Of a stretch of 64,000 nucleotides of DNA, positions 32,495-44,600 are shown one piece after another (position 1 is the stretch's first letter; each line of letters begins with the position of its first letter). The DNA lies in NCBI RefSeq assembly GCF_900660655.1, contig NZ_LR215035.1, positions 62,001 to 126,000 on the forward strand, given 5' to 3'. The notes under the pieces were generated by a model. That model was not told the DNA's origin and did no database searches. It saw only the letters and a list, made by a program, of their open reading frames with translations. Source of the stretch: Mycoplasmopsis anatis (GTDB lineage Bacteria; Bacillota_I; Bacilli_A; Mycoplasmatales; Metamycoplasmataceae). The translations under genes and the position numbers were made by a program.

Positions 32495-32818
32495 CTATTT
32501 ACTATTTAATTTTCTAAATATTTTTATTGTTTTTTCAGCACTTATTAATGCACTTTCAGCTTGCATGAATTGATCCTCTGCATGAATTAATAATAAAGGT
32601 ATATTATTAATTTGTTTATTAGCTTCAGCTGTTAGTAATTCTGCATGTGAGCTGTGTACATTTTGTAATAATTGCTTTCCTTCTTTTATTTTTTGTTCTG
32701 CTAGTTCAAAATTGGATTCAATTGCAGCGTCTAACGCTTCCAAGAATAGAGCTTTTGCTCCACCACTATTCGCAATTAGTTCAAAGGCAATTAATTCTAC
32801 ATTTATTTCTTTATCCAT
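32495..32818 (-). CDS. PTS EIIA (lactose/cellobiose family)
   Basis: A 107-residue helical protein that accepts phosphate from HPr. The motif LLIHAEDQFMQAE holds the phosphorylated His (as in MHGQDHLM of LacF/ChbA), and NVHSSHAELLTAEA is the second conserved helix. The start chosen is ATG 32818, which overlaps the murQ stop by eight bases. An earlier ATG at 32830 is possible but lies too close to the AAAGGA site. It is the first PTS gene in the operon, directly behind murQ. Confidence 0.88.
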   Translation of the reverse strand: MDKEINVELIAFELIANSGGAKALFLEALDAAIESNFELAEQKIKEGKQLLQNVHSSHAELLTAEANKQINNIPLLLIHAEDQFMQAESALISAEKTIKIFRKLNSK

Positions 32819-33680
32819 AAATTTTTTCATATTCCTTTTTAGCTTGTTCATAATTTCAGTTATTTTCAATCATTAAAATTGATATTTTTACGTTGTTTGC
32901 AACCTTGAAAATTTCCTCAACAAAATCACGAGGTTTTTTTGTTATTTGCATAATCATGTTTATACATCTTTCACGTAACTTTTGATTTGAAGGAACTACG
33001 TTAATCATAAAGTTTTCTTCAACATATCCCAGTTTAATCATTACTGATGATGAAATTATGTTGCATACTAATTTTTGAGAAGTACCAGCTTTTAATCTAG
33101 TTGAACCAGTTATAGTTTCTGCTCCAGTTTCGATTTCAACAGCAACATCTACTAATTTAGAAGTTGGTGAATTAATACTGTTACATACAAATGCTGTTTT
33201 GGCTCCAATTTTTTTAGCATACTCTAGCCCAGAAACAACATATGGTGTTCTTCCTGAAGCTGTTAAACCGATTAAAATATCGTTCTGTGTTAAATTTATA
33301 TTTTGTAAGTCTTTTATCGCTTGTTCAGTATCATCTTCTGAGCCTTCTTGAGGTGTGATAATTGCGTCCATTCCACCAGCAATTATTCCTATAACTTTAT
33401 TTTTAACCCCAAAAGTTGGATATATTTCAGAAGCATCAAGAATACCAATTCTTCCACTAGTACCAGCTCCAATGTAAATAATTCTTCCATCGTGCTCCTT
33501 AAGCTGTTTATAAGCAATTTCAATTATTTGAGAAATTTGTTCTTTATTTTTAAGTACAAGTGGGGGTACAAGCGAATCTTCGTAATTAAATTTTTCTACA
33601 ATCTCAATAGTAGAAACTTTCGATAAATTTGTGGTTCTTTGATTCCTTTGTTCTGTATCAAGTTTAGAAATTTCATTCAC
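32811..33680 (-). CDS. murQ: N-acetylmuramic acid 6-phosphate etherase
   Basis: MurQ cleaves the lactyl ether of MurNAc-6-phosphate to give GlcNAc-6-phosphate and D-lactate, feeding the sugar into amino-sugar catabolism. The 289-residue protein has all SIS-domain signatures: IYIGAGTSGRIGILDASEIYPTFG (with the catalytic Glu), TPQEGSEDD (second Glu), LTASGRTPYVVSGLEYAKK, and TGSTRLKAGTSQKL. The end reads IENNWNYEQAKKEYEKIYG, with the Trp from TGA. Start is GTG 33680 with GGAGG eight bases upstream. It follows the amidase-like lipoprotein by 17 bases. Confidence 0.95.
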
Positions 33681-33697
33681 CTCAAATTCCTCCGATT

Positions 33698-34984
33698 CTA
33701 CACAGCTCTATAAATTAGAATTCCAGGTACTTTTGCTGGATCATAATAGACTGTTTTACCTTGTGCATTACTTTCTTTAGAGTTGATATTTCTATCTTGT
33801 AGGTATTCTACAAGTGGTGTATCAACAACTTTCATGTTTTTAGAACTTGATGAAGCATTTCTATAGTATGCTTTTTTGAATGTTTGACCATTTTGATCAA
33901 CTTCATCCTTAAACACTAATAAACCACAGTGTGTTACATCTAATCAATCATTAAGTGATGAAGGAGCAGCTAATGTAATGATGTCTCCTTCCTTAAAGTG
34001 TTCATAAAGTAATGCATCTGTAACACTATTGTAGTTAATATAACTTATTTCTCTTTCTTCACTTCCAGCACCCGCAAGAACTTCTTTACCTGTTGATGCT
34101 TTAATATTTCTATTAAATCTTAGTGTAGTAACTTTATCTGCACCTATAACATTTTTATCAATGACATTAGTCATTTGTAGTCCTGTTGGTGAGAATTTTT
34201 CACTAGCTCAGTCTGTGAAAAAGTGTTTTCTAGTATTGTAACTTACCTTTCCACCGACATATCTAGTATTAACTAAATTTTTAATAAACTCATCTTCTGT
34301 AGTTGAATTTACTAGTGCATAAATATAATCTAAATATGTAAAACAATCTAGATTATCAAGATCAACAACTAGAATTTCTGCTGTATCTGGTGAACCGATC
34401 AATCTTTCAGCGGTATATTTCACGTTCATGAACTCATTAGAAACCTTTACTAATAATTCATTCTTTGAAATATTTTCTTTTTTTCATTCTGTTATTTTAC
34501 TTAATACTTCTTTAACCTTATTCATTGTAGATGGATAAGTTAAGATTGCATAATCGTTTTCACTAAGATATTTTGAATAACCATTTACTAATTCAAATGA
34601 TGCTCTAGCTTTAACACTTTGAATGAATTTGTCAAATTCATCAATTTTTGTTTTAAGATCAGCGTTATTTTCATAACTTTTATGTTCAGCGATTGCAGCA
34701 TTTACTAGATTTAGAAGCTCTTTTGCTTTTGCTATTTCTGCTCTAGATTCTTTAAGTAAATGTGCTCTTTTTCCACCACCTAAACTTTCTTTATTGAATT
34801 TTTCAATGTCATCAATTTTAGCCTTTAATTCGTTTGAATAAGCTATTGATACATTTATTTCTTTGTTAGAATTTTCAATATTTTTTACTTGTTCAGATTT
34901 TTGGACGCATGATACTAATGGTAAAGTTGTTAGTATTGTAGAAGCTCCAAAAATTAAAGTGGTAATTTTTTTGTTTAACTTCAT
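33698..34984 (-). CDS. Lipoprotein with DUF1460 amidase-like domain
   Basis: A 428-residue lipoprotein at the head of the operon. The signal peptide ends in the lipobox LVSC, giving lipidation at Cys26 and display on the outer face of the membrane. After a helical spacer (about 35-165) the C-terminal half fits DUF1460, an NlpC/P60 (CHAP-superfamily) group annotated as N-acetylmuramoyl-L-alanine amidase-like. The catalytic Cys lies in NLDCFTYLDYIYAL, followed by NTRYVGGKVSYNTRKHFFTDW, and a His in DVTHCGLLVF. I infer that it trims stem peptides from peptidoglycan fragments before uptake. The start has GGGAGG six bases upstream, and three internal Trp are TGA. Confidence 0.72.
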
Positions 34985-35019
34985 TAAACCTCCCTATCTC
35001 TACAACTAAATTTTAATAT

Positions 35020-35028
35020 TTAATAGCA
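35020..35028 (-). promoter_or_regulatory. Possible extended -10 promoter of the peptidoglycan-fragment operon
   Basis: The minus strand reads TGCTATTAA about 36-44 bases upstream of the lipoprotein start, which resembles an extended -10 (TGnTATAAT). A convincing -35 is not visible. It is the best candidate in a 185-base gap before IS30. Confidence 0.35.
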
Positions 35029-35217
35029 TGAAATTAAAAATATTTTTACAAATCTTTTAATTATGTTAAAATATTTTGAAATTTATCTAAAAAAGCAATT
35101 TTGGTTATCTTTTGTAGTAGAAAATCGATTTTTTATACAAAATCAAAATTTATGGAAATATGTTTTTCCGTAAAATAGAAAAGTCATGCGACCATTATCG
35201 CATGACCGTTTTTATTT

Positions 35218-35268
35218 ATTGGGTCTTTTAGTAAAATAATAGTGTCCAAAAATACGAAAGGACCCAAT
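35218..35268 (+). promoter_or_regulatory. Inverted repeat covering the IS30 transposase ribosome binding site
   Basis: ATTGGGTC at 35218-35225 is the exact complement of GACCCAAT at 35261-35268, directly before the ATG and overlapping AAAGGACCC. RNA that enters from outside could fold and hide the ribosome binding site. RNA starting between the arms (near TAAAATAAT at 35232-35240) would lack the upstream arm. Confidence 0.5.
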
Positions 35269-36450
35269 ATGATTATAGCAAATATTAAAAATTCTCTTGA
35301 AAAAGTTGTGTGTATAAAAAATAAACAAAAACACCTCACAAATACTCATTATTTGATAAAGAATTCTGATGATGAAATTAGACTATTACATTCAAAAGTT
35401 ATAAAAACTAGACTATTGAAAGAAAATCAAATGAGCATCCTTCATTTTAATGAATGTCTAAGATTAATCAAAGAAAATAAAACCGTCTCTCAAGTTTCAA
35501 GTATTGTCGGATTTCAAACAAAAACTATTAAAAAACTATTAAAAATTTCTACAACAAATAAAGGCGATTTTGTTAAGAAATTTAAGAAAGTTTGTCGCAA
35601 CTGCGACAATTATATTAACTATGTTAATTACATAGATTTTAATTTATTAGCTGAGCATTTGATATTTTATAAATCAAAAAGAACTAGGCTTCATTCAAAA
35701 ACTATTCAAAACAAATGAAAAAATTTTGTTAGATTTTGAAATGATGAGGTCAACTATTTTAGAAAAAATAGATTTAGTAAGGACTTTACAAAAAGAGCTA
35801 TAAAAGTTTCTGCTAAAGCGATCGTTAATAAATTTAAGAAACTGTATCCTAACAGTTCTTGTCCTACTGCAAGCACTGTATATAAGTGCTTAAAGTCAAA
35901 TGAGTTTTCTTTATCTATAGATATTTTGCAATTTCTTTCGGTAGGAAAATACAAAAAAAGAATTAAAAAAACTCAAAAAAGTTCTCTTAAAAATGCTATT
36001 CCGATTCATCAAAGACCTGAGGAAGCTAACAATAGAACTACAGAAGGCCATTACGAACTTGATACAGTTATTGGTAAACGTGAGGACAAGTATTGTTTAG
36101 TTACTGTTTTAGATAGAAAATCTAGAAAACTTTATTCAGTTAGATCACTAAAGACTTCTCTAGCAGTAAAGAAATCGCTAATTAAAATTATCGAAAATAA
36201 CAAATTGAGAATCAAAACTTTAACGATTGACAATGGCTCCGAGAACGTGTTGTTGCACGAGGTTATTAATCAAAACAATTTATACAAATGTGACGCATAC
36301 TGCTCATATCAAAAAGGTTCTATTGAGAACATTCACAGACATATCAGAAGATATATTGCTAAAGGAATTTCTATGGATAAATTTTCCGATGAACAAATTC
36401 AAATAATGATCAATAGAATTAACGAATATTTATCACTTATCTCAAAATAA
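35269..36450 (+). CDS. IS30-family transposase (intact)
   Basis: A 393-residue transposase, 1182 bases like the copy at 15730, with two TGA Trp codons in the middle. It has the HTH KTVSQVSSIVGFQTKTIKKL, CRNCDNY, and the DDE core ELDTVIGKRED, LTIDNGSEN and GSIENIHRHIRRYIAKG. ATG 35269 follows GAAAGGACCC. A longer version from GTG 35242 lacks a ribosome binding site and is not preferred. Confidence 0.92.
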
Positions 36451-36598
36451 TATTAAAAAAATTTAAAAATCGGTCATGACCGATTCTTTTGATGTGCTTT
36501 TTTAATTAAAAAATCAATATAATTATAAATATTGAAGCACTATCGTACTTCAAGCTCTTTAAATAAAAATAATGGTCGCATGACTTTTCCACTTTATA

Positions 36599-38332
36599 GA
36601 ATTAAAAACATTCATTAATAATTTTGATGAATTAGAATATTTTGTTAAAATCAATTTATATAATTGCTTTAAATTTATTTGTGAAAATAAAAATATAAAT
36701 GATATTAAAAATGAAATTGTTGAATATGTCAATTCACACAATAAATTAATATCCAAACAAATCAATTGTATTAATCTTGATAAAATCACAGTGCCTTTTG
36801 ATAATTTATTTTTATTCTCTTTGTATAGTATTCATAATTGCTTTAAAAAACAAGTAATATTTGAATACCTAAACAATATTAACGAAAATAAACTTGATAA
36901 AGAAATTGTTGATATTTTAATAAATTATTTTCGCAATTATGAATTAGAATTTATAATATATGAAACACAAAATGAAATAAACAATGAATTAATAAAACCA
37001 TTATTTAAAAAATCAAAAAGTTCATTTAAGCTCAATTTTGGTGTGTTTTCTAATATGTTTAATAAAAAAATTTCAACGCATCGATTAAAAAGTATGCTAG
37101 AAATTGAAAAATATGTACTGGAAAACAAGAATAAATCATATTTATTAAGTATGGAAAACAATACAAAAGAAATATATAAAATTGTACAAAATCATTCTTT
37201 TGTGTCACATTTTTTATCTCCAAACACTATTAAAAATGCTAAGAAATATTTATTGAGTAAAAATTACTGAATGAACATTTTTAAAATTTTAATTGATTCA
37301 TTACCTTTTGATATACCTGAAGATGATAAGGAAATAAGTATTAAATATGATGAGAGTAATTTTAAAATAGTTGAAATTTCATCAAAAATAATAAATTTTA
37401 GTGGTTCAATTCAAAAATCCATAGAAAATTTAATTTCAAATAAAAATATTAATTCAAAAGGTATCGATATACAAAAAACTTTAGAAATTTTTGTTTTAGA
37501 TAATATTATTGATATAGGTAATTTTATTAAAATATATAAATTTAATAATAGTAAATTGGTTAATTGTTCATATAAAGTTTTAGATAAAATAAAAATATTA
37601 AATAATAAATTTGAATCTGAGGTTAATTTAGAAATTACTAATAAAAAAATAACTAACAAATTAGAAGAAATAAATTGACTTTCAACAACTAAATTAAATT
37701 TTTTAGAGCACTCATTAATCGTCGGAAATAAGAATGACATTGATATATTCTCGACAGCTAGGTCAGTTAGAACCTTTATTGAATTAGTTTCCAAAATGTT
37801 TATTATTGATCAAATTTTTAAGTGTTATAAAGAAGGTATTAATAATAAATATCCTAAGAGGATTGAAGAAGTTTCTAAAATTTTAGATGTGGATTTATCC
37901 ATTCGTTTACTTGAATTTTCTATAAACACTAACCATAAAAACTTAGAAAATGTTAGAGAAAAAATAGATGCAAATAAACGATCATTAGAAATATTACATT
38001 TAAAATATCATTTATTTAAGTTTGATAGAAAATTTCACTTTCCTGAATTTAGATTTAGTTTTACTGAAGAAGTATATGAAAACTTTATAAAAAAGTTAGT
38101 AAAAATATTTGATAATGAAATACTAAATATTTTTGCTCACTCTTTTCATTGACTTCATAATAGTGTTGAAATTGATGAATTAACAGATGAATTTATTAAT
38201 GGATTAAAAAATCTCATAAATTTATTAAAAAGCGATTTGTATAATGATTTTATATATCAATTAAACTCTATATATGAATTTGTATCAAATAAAGACAATT
38301 CTTTAGAAAAGTTTTTTAACACAAAAAAATAA
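36599..38332 (+). pseudogene. Hypothetical gene truncated at its 5' end by IS30
   Basis: The frame is open from the right end of the IS30 copy (36599) to TAA 38330-38332, giving 577 residues with no stop other than TGA (read as Trp three times) and no convincing start near the IS. It is Asn/Lys/Ile-rich, helical and has no signal peptide, membrane segment or motif that I recognise. The missing N-terminus is not found to the left of the IS. If an internal start is used (GTG 36791 or ATG further on), there is no good ribosome binding site. Confidence 0.6.
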
Positions 38333-38500
38333 GTAATTCATTGAGATAATAAATTTTTTATTATATAAAGCACAAAAATAGAATGAATTTAATCGTCTAA
38401 AAAGCTTAACATTCACCTAAAAATATAACATAATTGGGAGAATGGAACTTTTAATTATGATTTTGGAATCACAAAAGTAAAATTCTTCAATAACTCCTAT

Positions 38501-38527
38501 TAAAACATGAGTTTTATTTTTTATTAT
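38501..38527 (+). terminator. Weak terminator in the gap after the truncated gene
   Basis: TAAAAC and GTTTTA pair around ATGA and are followed by TTTTTTATT. The rest of the 237-base gap between the two convergent genes shows nothing else. Confidence 0.4.
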
Positions 38528-38569
38528 TATTTAATTGAGACAAATAAAAACACCCAAATGGTGTTAATA

Positions 38570-41535
38570 TTAGTTAGTTTTGTATTGCTTACGTAAAATT
38601 GGTAGCATATTTTCTCATTTTAGTTCATTTTCAGGGTCTGTTGAATAATGAGTAGGTAAGGCAACGTAATTATGCACATAATTACCATTCTCATCTTTAT
38701 TTAGGTATTTAATGATAGTTGTGATGTATGAAGTGTAATCAAGTCTAAATTTTCTTCTGCTTCCAGCATCACGGTCTAAGAAGATTTCGTTAAGATTAAG
38801 TTCACCTATGAAATTTGGGTTAGTTTCACTATAATCAGCAAAAGTTAAATCTACACTAACTCATTTATTATCAACAAATACTTCATTTCAAGCATGCTCA
38901 CCTGAAGCTACTAAAGAATTTGGATCACCATAATAACTTCCACCAACTATTCTTACTGGAATATTAAGTAGTGAAAGCGACATACTAAGATTTTGACTGT
39001 ATCCATAGCATTGAAGCGTTCTATCAATTTCAAAAAGGGAAGACGGATTATAAAAATCATTACCGTCTGTATTGAAAGGATATTCAAAATTATTATACAT
39101 ATAATTTACGTTAGATGTTATAAAGAAAGACAACGCTTTAATAATTTGTTTAGTGTTTCAATTTTTAGAGATATATTTAGGTAAAAAGGTAATTCAGTTT
39201 TGCAGTCATTGTTTCATTTGATTTTTTACTACTTCCTTATCTTCTCTTATTGAATAATCAGCATCATTATTATCATTTAATTTCGATGGTTTAGGGTAAT
39301 CGAAATTCTTTTCTGCTATTTTTAAAATACCTGTAGCTTTAATTTTTAAGGTTCCAATAGGATTTTGTTCAAAGATAGAAAAATAATTAGGTTGTTCAGT
39401 TAATAATTCATAGTATAAGGTTGGTCTAGATACTTCAATTGTTCTCCTTGGTTTTAAAGTATATTTTTTATATAAATCAAAATCTAGTTTTGGTGTCATT
39501 GGATTCAAAATAAAATCAATTATAGAGTCTCTATTATTTGGTTGAAAATTATTCATACCATATATTTCAGATAATTTATTGAATTGCTTTTCTAATTCAA
39601 ATTCAGCTTTATTAACATCATATTTTGGAAAGTGATATTTTCAGTTATTTACATTAATATTAAAATTTTCGTAATCTTTAAAAGTTTCAGCAATATAGCT
39701 ATCACTAAAATCTTTATAGTGATTAAACATTTTAACATTTGCTAGATTAATTGATTCGATTTTAGGATCATCATTAATGACTCACAGCCATTCATCATAA
39801 CTTTTCAATCAACTAAATATATAATCAATGTTTAACGATAAATCATTTTCTAGTAAATATGGTAGACGTCATTCTATATTTTCTTCATTTCCTGGATTTA
39901 GTGTATAGCGTTTATCTTTAGTGATAAATCATTGACGTCTATGGTTTTGGTTATTGTCTAGATTGTTTTTAAAATAATTTAATCTATCTACTACCAATGG
40001 AAAATAGTCTACTTGATTAAAATAATCTATGTATTTTTGGATTTGTTGTTTAGTGATTTCATTTTTAAAAGTATTAATACTTTTGTAATTAATATATAAA
40101 TTATTGTCTATAAAGTCATAAAAAGTTGTTAAATCTGGGTTATAAAAAGTTTTAGTTGACTAAGTTGAGATTTAAATTTACTTATAAGGTTATTGATTTC
40201 ATTGATTTTGTTCTTTAATTTTATATATTCATAATATAAACTACCAATATTCCCATTATCATTAAAATCTTTTAATATTTTGTTAGTTGTAGTTGAAATA
40301 ACATTTGCAATGTTAGTATTTAGATTAATTTCTTTAATAAAGTCTTCAGATAAATGTTTTTTGATTGATTGTTCAATTGTTGCATAAATATGCTTTGATT
40401 TATCAAAAAGATCATTTAATTTATTAGTATCAAAAGAATTTGTTTGGTTAATTATAAAAGTAAATAAGTCAAAATATGAGTCATCATTAATAATGTCTCT
40501 TGGAATTTTGTTGCTTATTAATTGATTATTTATTTCAAAAATATATTTATATTTATTATTTATATTTCTTAATGTAATATCATCAGTAGTAATATCTATT
40601 ATTTTTTTAATTTCAGTAGGAATAAATTCATACTCTGCAAATTTATTTAATCGATTTTCTTGTCTTTGAGATTTTGATAAAGTAAGTGTAAAAACAGTCG
40701 CACCTGAAGCAATTGAAGCTGTTGAAAGTAAAAAAAGTATTAAATATAAAAATTTACTTATTTTATTTTTACGATTTTGCCTTGCTAGAATAAAAAAGAA
40801 GTTATGTATCTGATCAAAAACTTGAATTTCATTTAAATCACTTTTTTTATCTTTAATAAAGTTTTTGATATCTTTAATCAATGAGATTTTATTTTTATTT
40901 ATATATTTATATAATTTATTTATATTAACACTAGTTTTTTTAAAAAATAGATTATTAATGTTAATTTTACTTTGAATTACTCAAAAGTAAAACTCCATCA
41001 AATTATTTATTTCAAAATTTATTAAATAATTATTTATAGTCTCTATTAATATATTTTTATTGATTTCTGTAAAGATATTTATAGATTTATTATCAATTGT
41101 TTTGTAGGGGTATGTAATTTTGAAAAAATCTATAGTTTCTCTAGGTAAAATATTGATTGTTAATTTTGTGTTATGTTCAGAAAACACTATTTCAACTTCT
41201 AAAGATTTGTTGAGAGTATTGGATTTATAGTTTGTTTTTAAAGAGGTATTTAAATAATCAGTATTAATTAATTTTATTACTTTGTTTAATTCGTTTAAGA
41301 TATTTTCAACTTGATAAATGTCAGTATCATAATACATTTTAAGTTCATTAAATGAATAGTTTTTCATGAAGCAATTATCATCTATAAACTGATGATCTAT
41401 TGTTAAATATTTCAAATTTTCAGACTTATAAACTTCAGAAATTAAGGTATCTAAAAATAATCTCTTAATAGCTTCTTCACTGCTAAGTTTATTCATTGTA
41501 GATATTTGACTAATATTAATTAGCGATTTTTCCAT
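38570..41535 (-). pseudogene. Transglutaminase-like membrane protein with one frameshift
   Basis: The first frame runs from ATG 41535 (behind GGAGGC) to TAA 40129: a soluble N-terminal domain, then a membrane helix (FLYLILFLLSTASIASGATVF). A second frame takes over at about 40158 and is open to TAA 38570. One extra base in the T5 tract (minus strand, about 40143-40148) would join them as SQLKLFYNPDLTTF. The second part ends in a clear transglutaminase-like core: Cys in RTLQCYGYSQNLSMSLSLL, IPVRIVGGSYYGDP, His in GEHAWNEVFVDNKW and Asp in VSVDLTFADYS. The joined protein would have about 988 residues, with the Cys-His-Asp domain most likely outside the cell. TGA encodes Trp at many places. It may be active if the shift is a sequencing error. 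Confidence 0.75.
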
Positions 41536-41564
41536 TTTGCCTCCAATTTAATTATATTATTTTA

Positions 41565-41612
41565 TAAAAAAAGAAACTGGGATTATACATAATATTGTAA
41601 ATCTCAGTTTCT
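41565..41612 (-). terminator. Terminator after the coiled-coil gene
   Basis: AGAAACTG and CAGTTTCT pair over 8 bp, extended by AGATT/AATCC pairing, and end in seven T's on the minus strand. It lies between the coiled-coil gene and the transglutaminase-like gene, so the latter probably has its own promoter. Confidence 0.7.
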
Positions 41613-41616
41613 AAAA

Positions 41617-44600
41617 TTATTCTCATTCTAAATCTAATAATACAACTGAACCTAAGTCTTCTAAAGGTTTTAACATAGAATCAACTTGTACTATTTTTTT
41701 ACCAGCTCCGGTTTGACCTGCAACATCTAATTCTAAATTATATCTAAGCTTAATTCGTCATGTCGATGAATCGGTTTGTAAGAATTGAATAAGTCGATCT
41801 TTTACAATACCATTTCAATACGCTTCTTCAACAATCCCTGGTATAGTTTGGGTTGATGATCCACTATAATTTGAGAAATAGTTATATCCAGTACTTACAG
41901 TACTTGAAGATTTGGCTTCATATTTTACTTTCAAAATATTAATTTTTGGAGAGGAAAATGGAATTGATAACTGTCCAAATCAACCTTTTTCAGTTTTTTT
42001 AAATTGAATTGTTTCAAGACGAGAATTTACTATAACATGTGCAGTTAAACTTGTTGCTGAAGAAGGAATACCTGAGAATATCTCTTGTATTGGTGCAAGT
42101 TCTTCAGGACTGTTATCATACAATCAATGAGTTAATCTGTTTATTGGGGATTGACCTGGATTATATGTTGAATAAGGATCCATTTCATAATAGATAGGTT
42201 CTAAGCTTTCATTATCAAATCAATTTTCGAAATTACGGTATGAATGATTTTGTAAGTTTTGATTAATTCATTTTTTTGCTTCTGTTGGATCATGTAATAA
42301 GGTTGATGGTTGCTGTCTGTAACCAACGAAATCATAAATTACTAGTTTTTTATTCTTTTTAGTATTTTTGGATTGAATGTTGTTTAATTTTTTTAATGCT
42401 GTTTGAAGTTTATTTTGGAGTTCTTCAATTATTTGATCCTTAGCTAGGTTATCTGCTTTTACTCTAGATAATTCACTAGTTAATCTAGTTTTTTCACTTT
42501 CTAAAGTTCTTTTTTCGGATTCTAGTGTTGAAATTTGTGAATTTAATCTTTGAATTTCTTCAGAGTTGGAACTAGAACTTATTAATTCTTGAATACGTCT
42601 TTCTTTTTCTGCAACTAATTGACTTTGTCTTCTAGTTTCTGCATTAGCATTTACCAATTGAGCTTGTAGCTCTTGAACCTTAGTGCTTTGATTTTTCTTT
42701 AGTTCTGTGTTTTCGTCAGAAACCCTAGTGAATGCTTTGTTTAACTCTTCCTTAGCATAATTAGCTGCATTTAATTGGGTATTTAGCATCTTAGCATAAT
42801 CATCTTTTGCCTCAATTTTTTTATCATAGTTAGTTTTAATTAACTCTTTCATTAATCCAACTAAAGATATATTGAAATCACTAATATTGTTATTTTGTTC
42901 GACTATACCTGATAATTCTTGAGATTTATCTAAATTAACTGTTTCACTTAATTTATTTTGTAATTGAGTTTTTTGTTTAGATTCTTCTGAATTTTTTAAT
43001 AATTCCTCTGCTTGTTGTCTTAATTGATTGTATTTAGAAACTAATTCATCAAATTTAGTACCTTGACTTTCAATAATAGTGTTTTGTGCTTGAATTAAAT
43101 TTGTTAATTCTTCAGAAATTGAAGTATTCTCTGCAACTTTAGTTCTTAATTCATTTTCTAATGAATTTTTAGCTTGCTCGATTTGATCTTTTTGTGCTGA
43201 TATTTGTTCAAGTTCTGAAATTTTTTCACTTAATTTATTATCATAATTTGCTTTTAATACTTCGTTGAATTTATTAATCAATGCAAGAGATAACTCAGTG
43301 TTAAATTTAATTCTTGCATTAACTGTATTGATATCTACTGGAATTTCAGTAGTAAATTCACTATTGATTAAGTTTTGAAGTTTAGTTTTTGCTTCACTTT
43401 CAACCGAATCGATTAATAATTCATTTGACTTAGTGATTAATGTTTCTAATTTGCTGTTAACTTTTGCTAGTTCATCTTGTTGAGAAGCTAATAAAGAAGC
43501 GTTAGCAACTTTAAGTGAATTTAATTCGCTATTAGTTTGATTTAATTGCTCGATAGTACTATTTAATTGGGTTGTTAAACTCTCTTTTTCTCTCTGAAGT
43601 TCAGCAATTTGCTGTTCATATTGTTTAATAAGTTCATTTTTTGCTTCAAGATTTTTATTTAATTCAGCAATAGTTGTATCCAATTTTGTAATTTTAAGGT
43701 TTAACTCAGCAATTTCCCCTTCAAGAGGTATTATTCTTGTGTTTTGATAATTTAACAATAAATCACTAATTAATCCTAAAGCGTTTTTACTACTATCTTG
43801 ATAGTTTTCCACAAAATTCTCTTCAAATGAATGAGTAAGAACTTCAGTGATGAATTCTTTTTGTTCTTTTAGTGGTTCTACTAATGAACTGTTATCCACA
43901 GAATCATTTTCTAAAGCATTAATATTTGAATCTAACAATGATTTAACTTCAATTAATGAGTTAATTAATTTATCTTTAAGTTCTGTTTTTTTAGCTTCAA
44001 GTGCATTTTGAAGGTTTTTTATATTTTCGTTTGCATTAGAAAGTTGAGTGTTTAAATTACTAATCTTATCTAAATTAGATTTATTTTCTAAATCTAAATC
44101 TACTAATTCTTTTGATTTTAGTGAATAATCTTTCATAAGAGAAATATATTTATTGTATAGTATCTCAAAATCTTTATTAACTAATGAATCAAACTCATTT
44201 AACAAGTTTTTATTTTTGATGCCAAAACTTTCAACATTAATACTTGTGAAGTCTTGAATATTCTTAGTTTTAAGAGCTCTATCATAATCTAGTTTTGCTT
44301 GTTCAATTGCAATAGTTAATTCACGAATATAACTATTGATATCATCAATAAGTCTTTGAGCACTTGATTTGATATTATTAGCAAATTCAACAGTAGCATA
44401 TTGAGTATAATCCTTGTTTAAGTAAGAACTAATTTTATCTCTTAAAGAGATAACATATTCAATTTGATTATCTGAAGCAGTAATGATTTGTTTAATTAAT
44501 CCTTTTGCATTTTCGAATGCATTTTCTAATTGAATTTCTTTGTTCTTAATGCTTTCTTTTTTATTTGCAATTTCACTAGTTAATTGAGCTACTAAATTAA

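Larger units (their letters stand above)
35169..36598 (+). mobile_element. IS30-family element (IS1630-like), third copy
   Basis: 1430 bp, with ends CGTAAAATAG and CCACTTTATA inside the same imperfect inverted repeats as the other copies. Near its right end is a perfect palindrome, AATCGGTCATGACCGATT, followed by T's, the likely terminator of the transposase gene. No direct repeat can be found in the flanks, unlike the inner copy at 15.6 kb and the one at 60.6 kb, so this site may have been rearranged after insertion. Confidence 0.9.

Noticed and set aside
35242-35268. GTG start for the IS30 transposase
   Set aside because: The frame is open from GTG, but GAAAGGACCC lies downstream of it and directly before ATG 35269.
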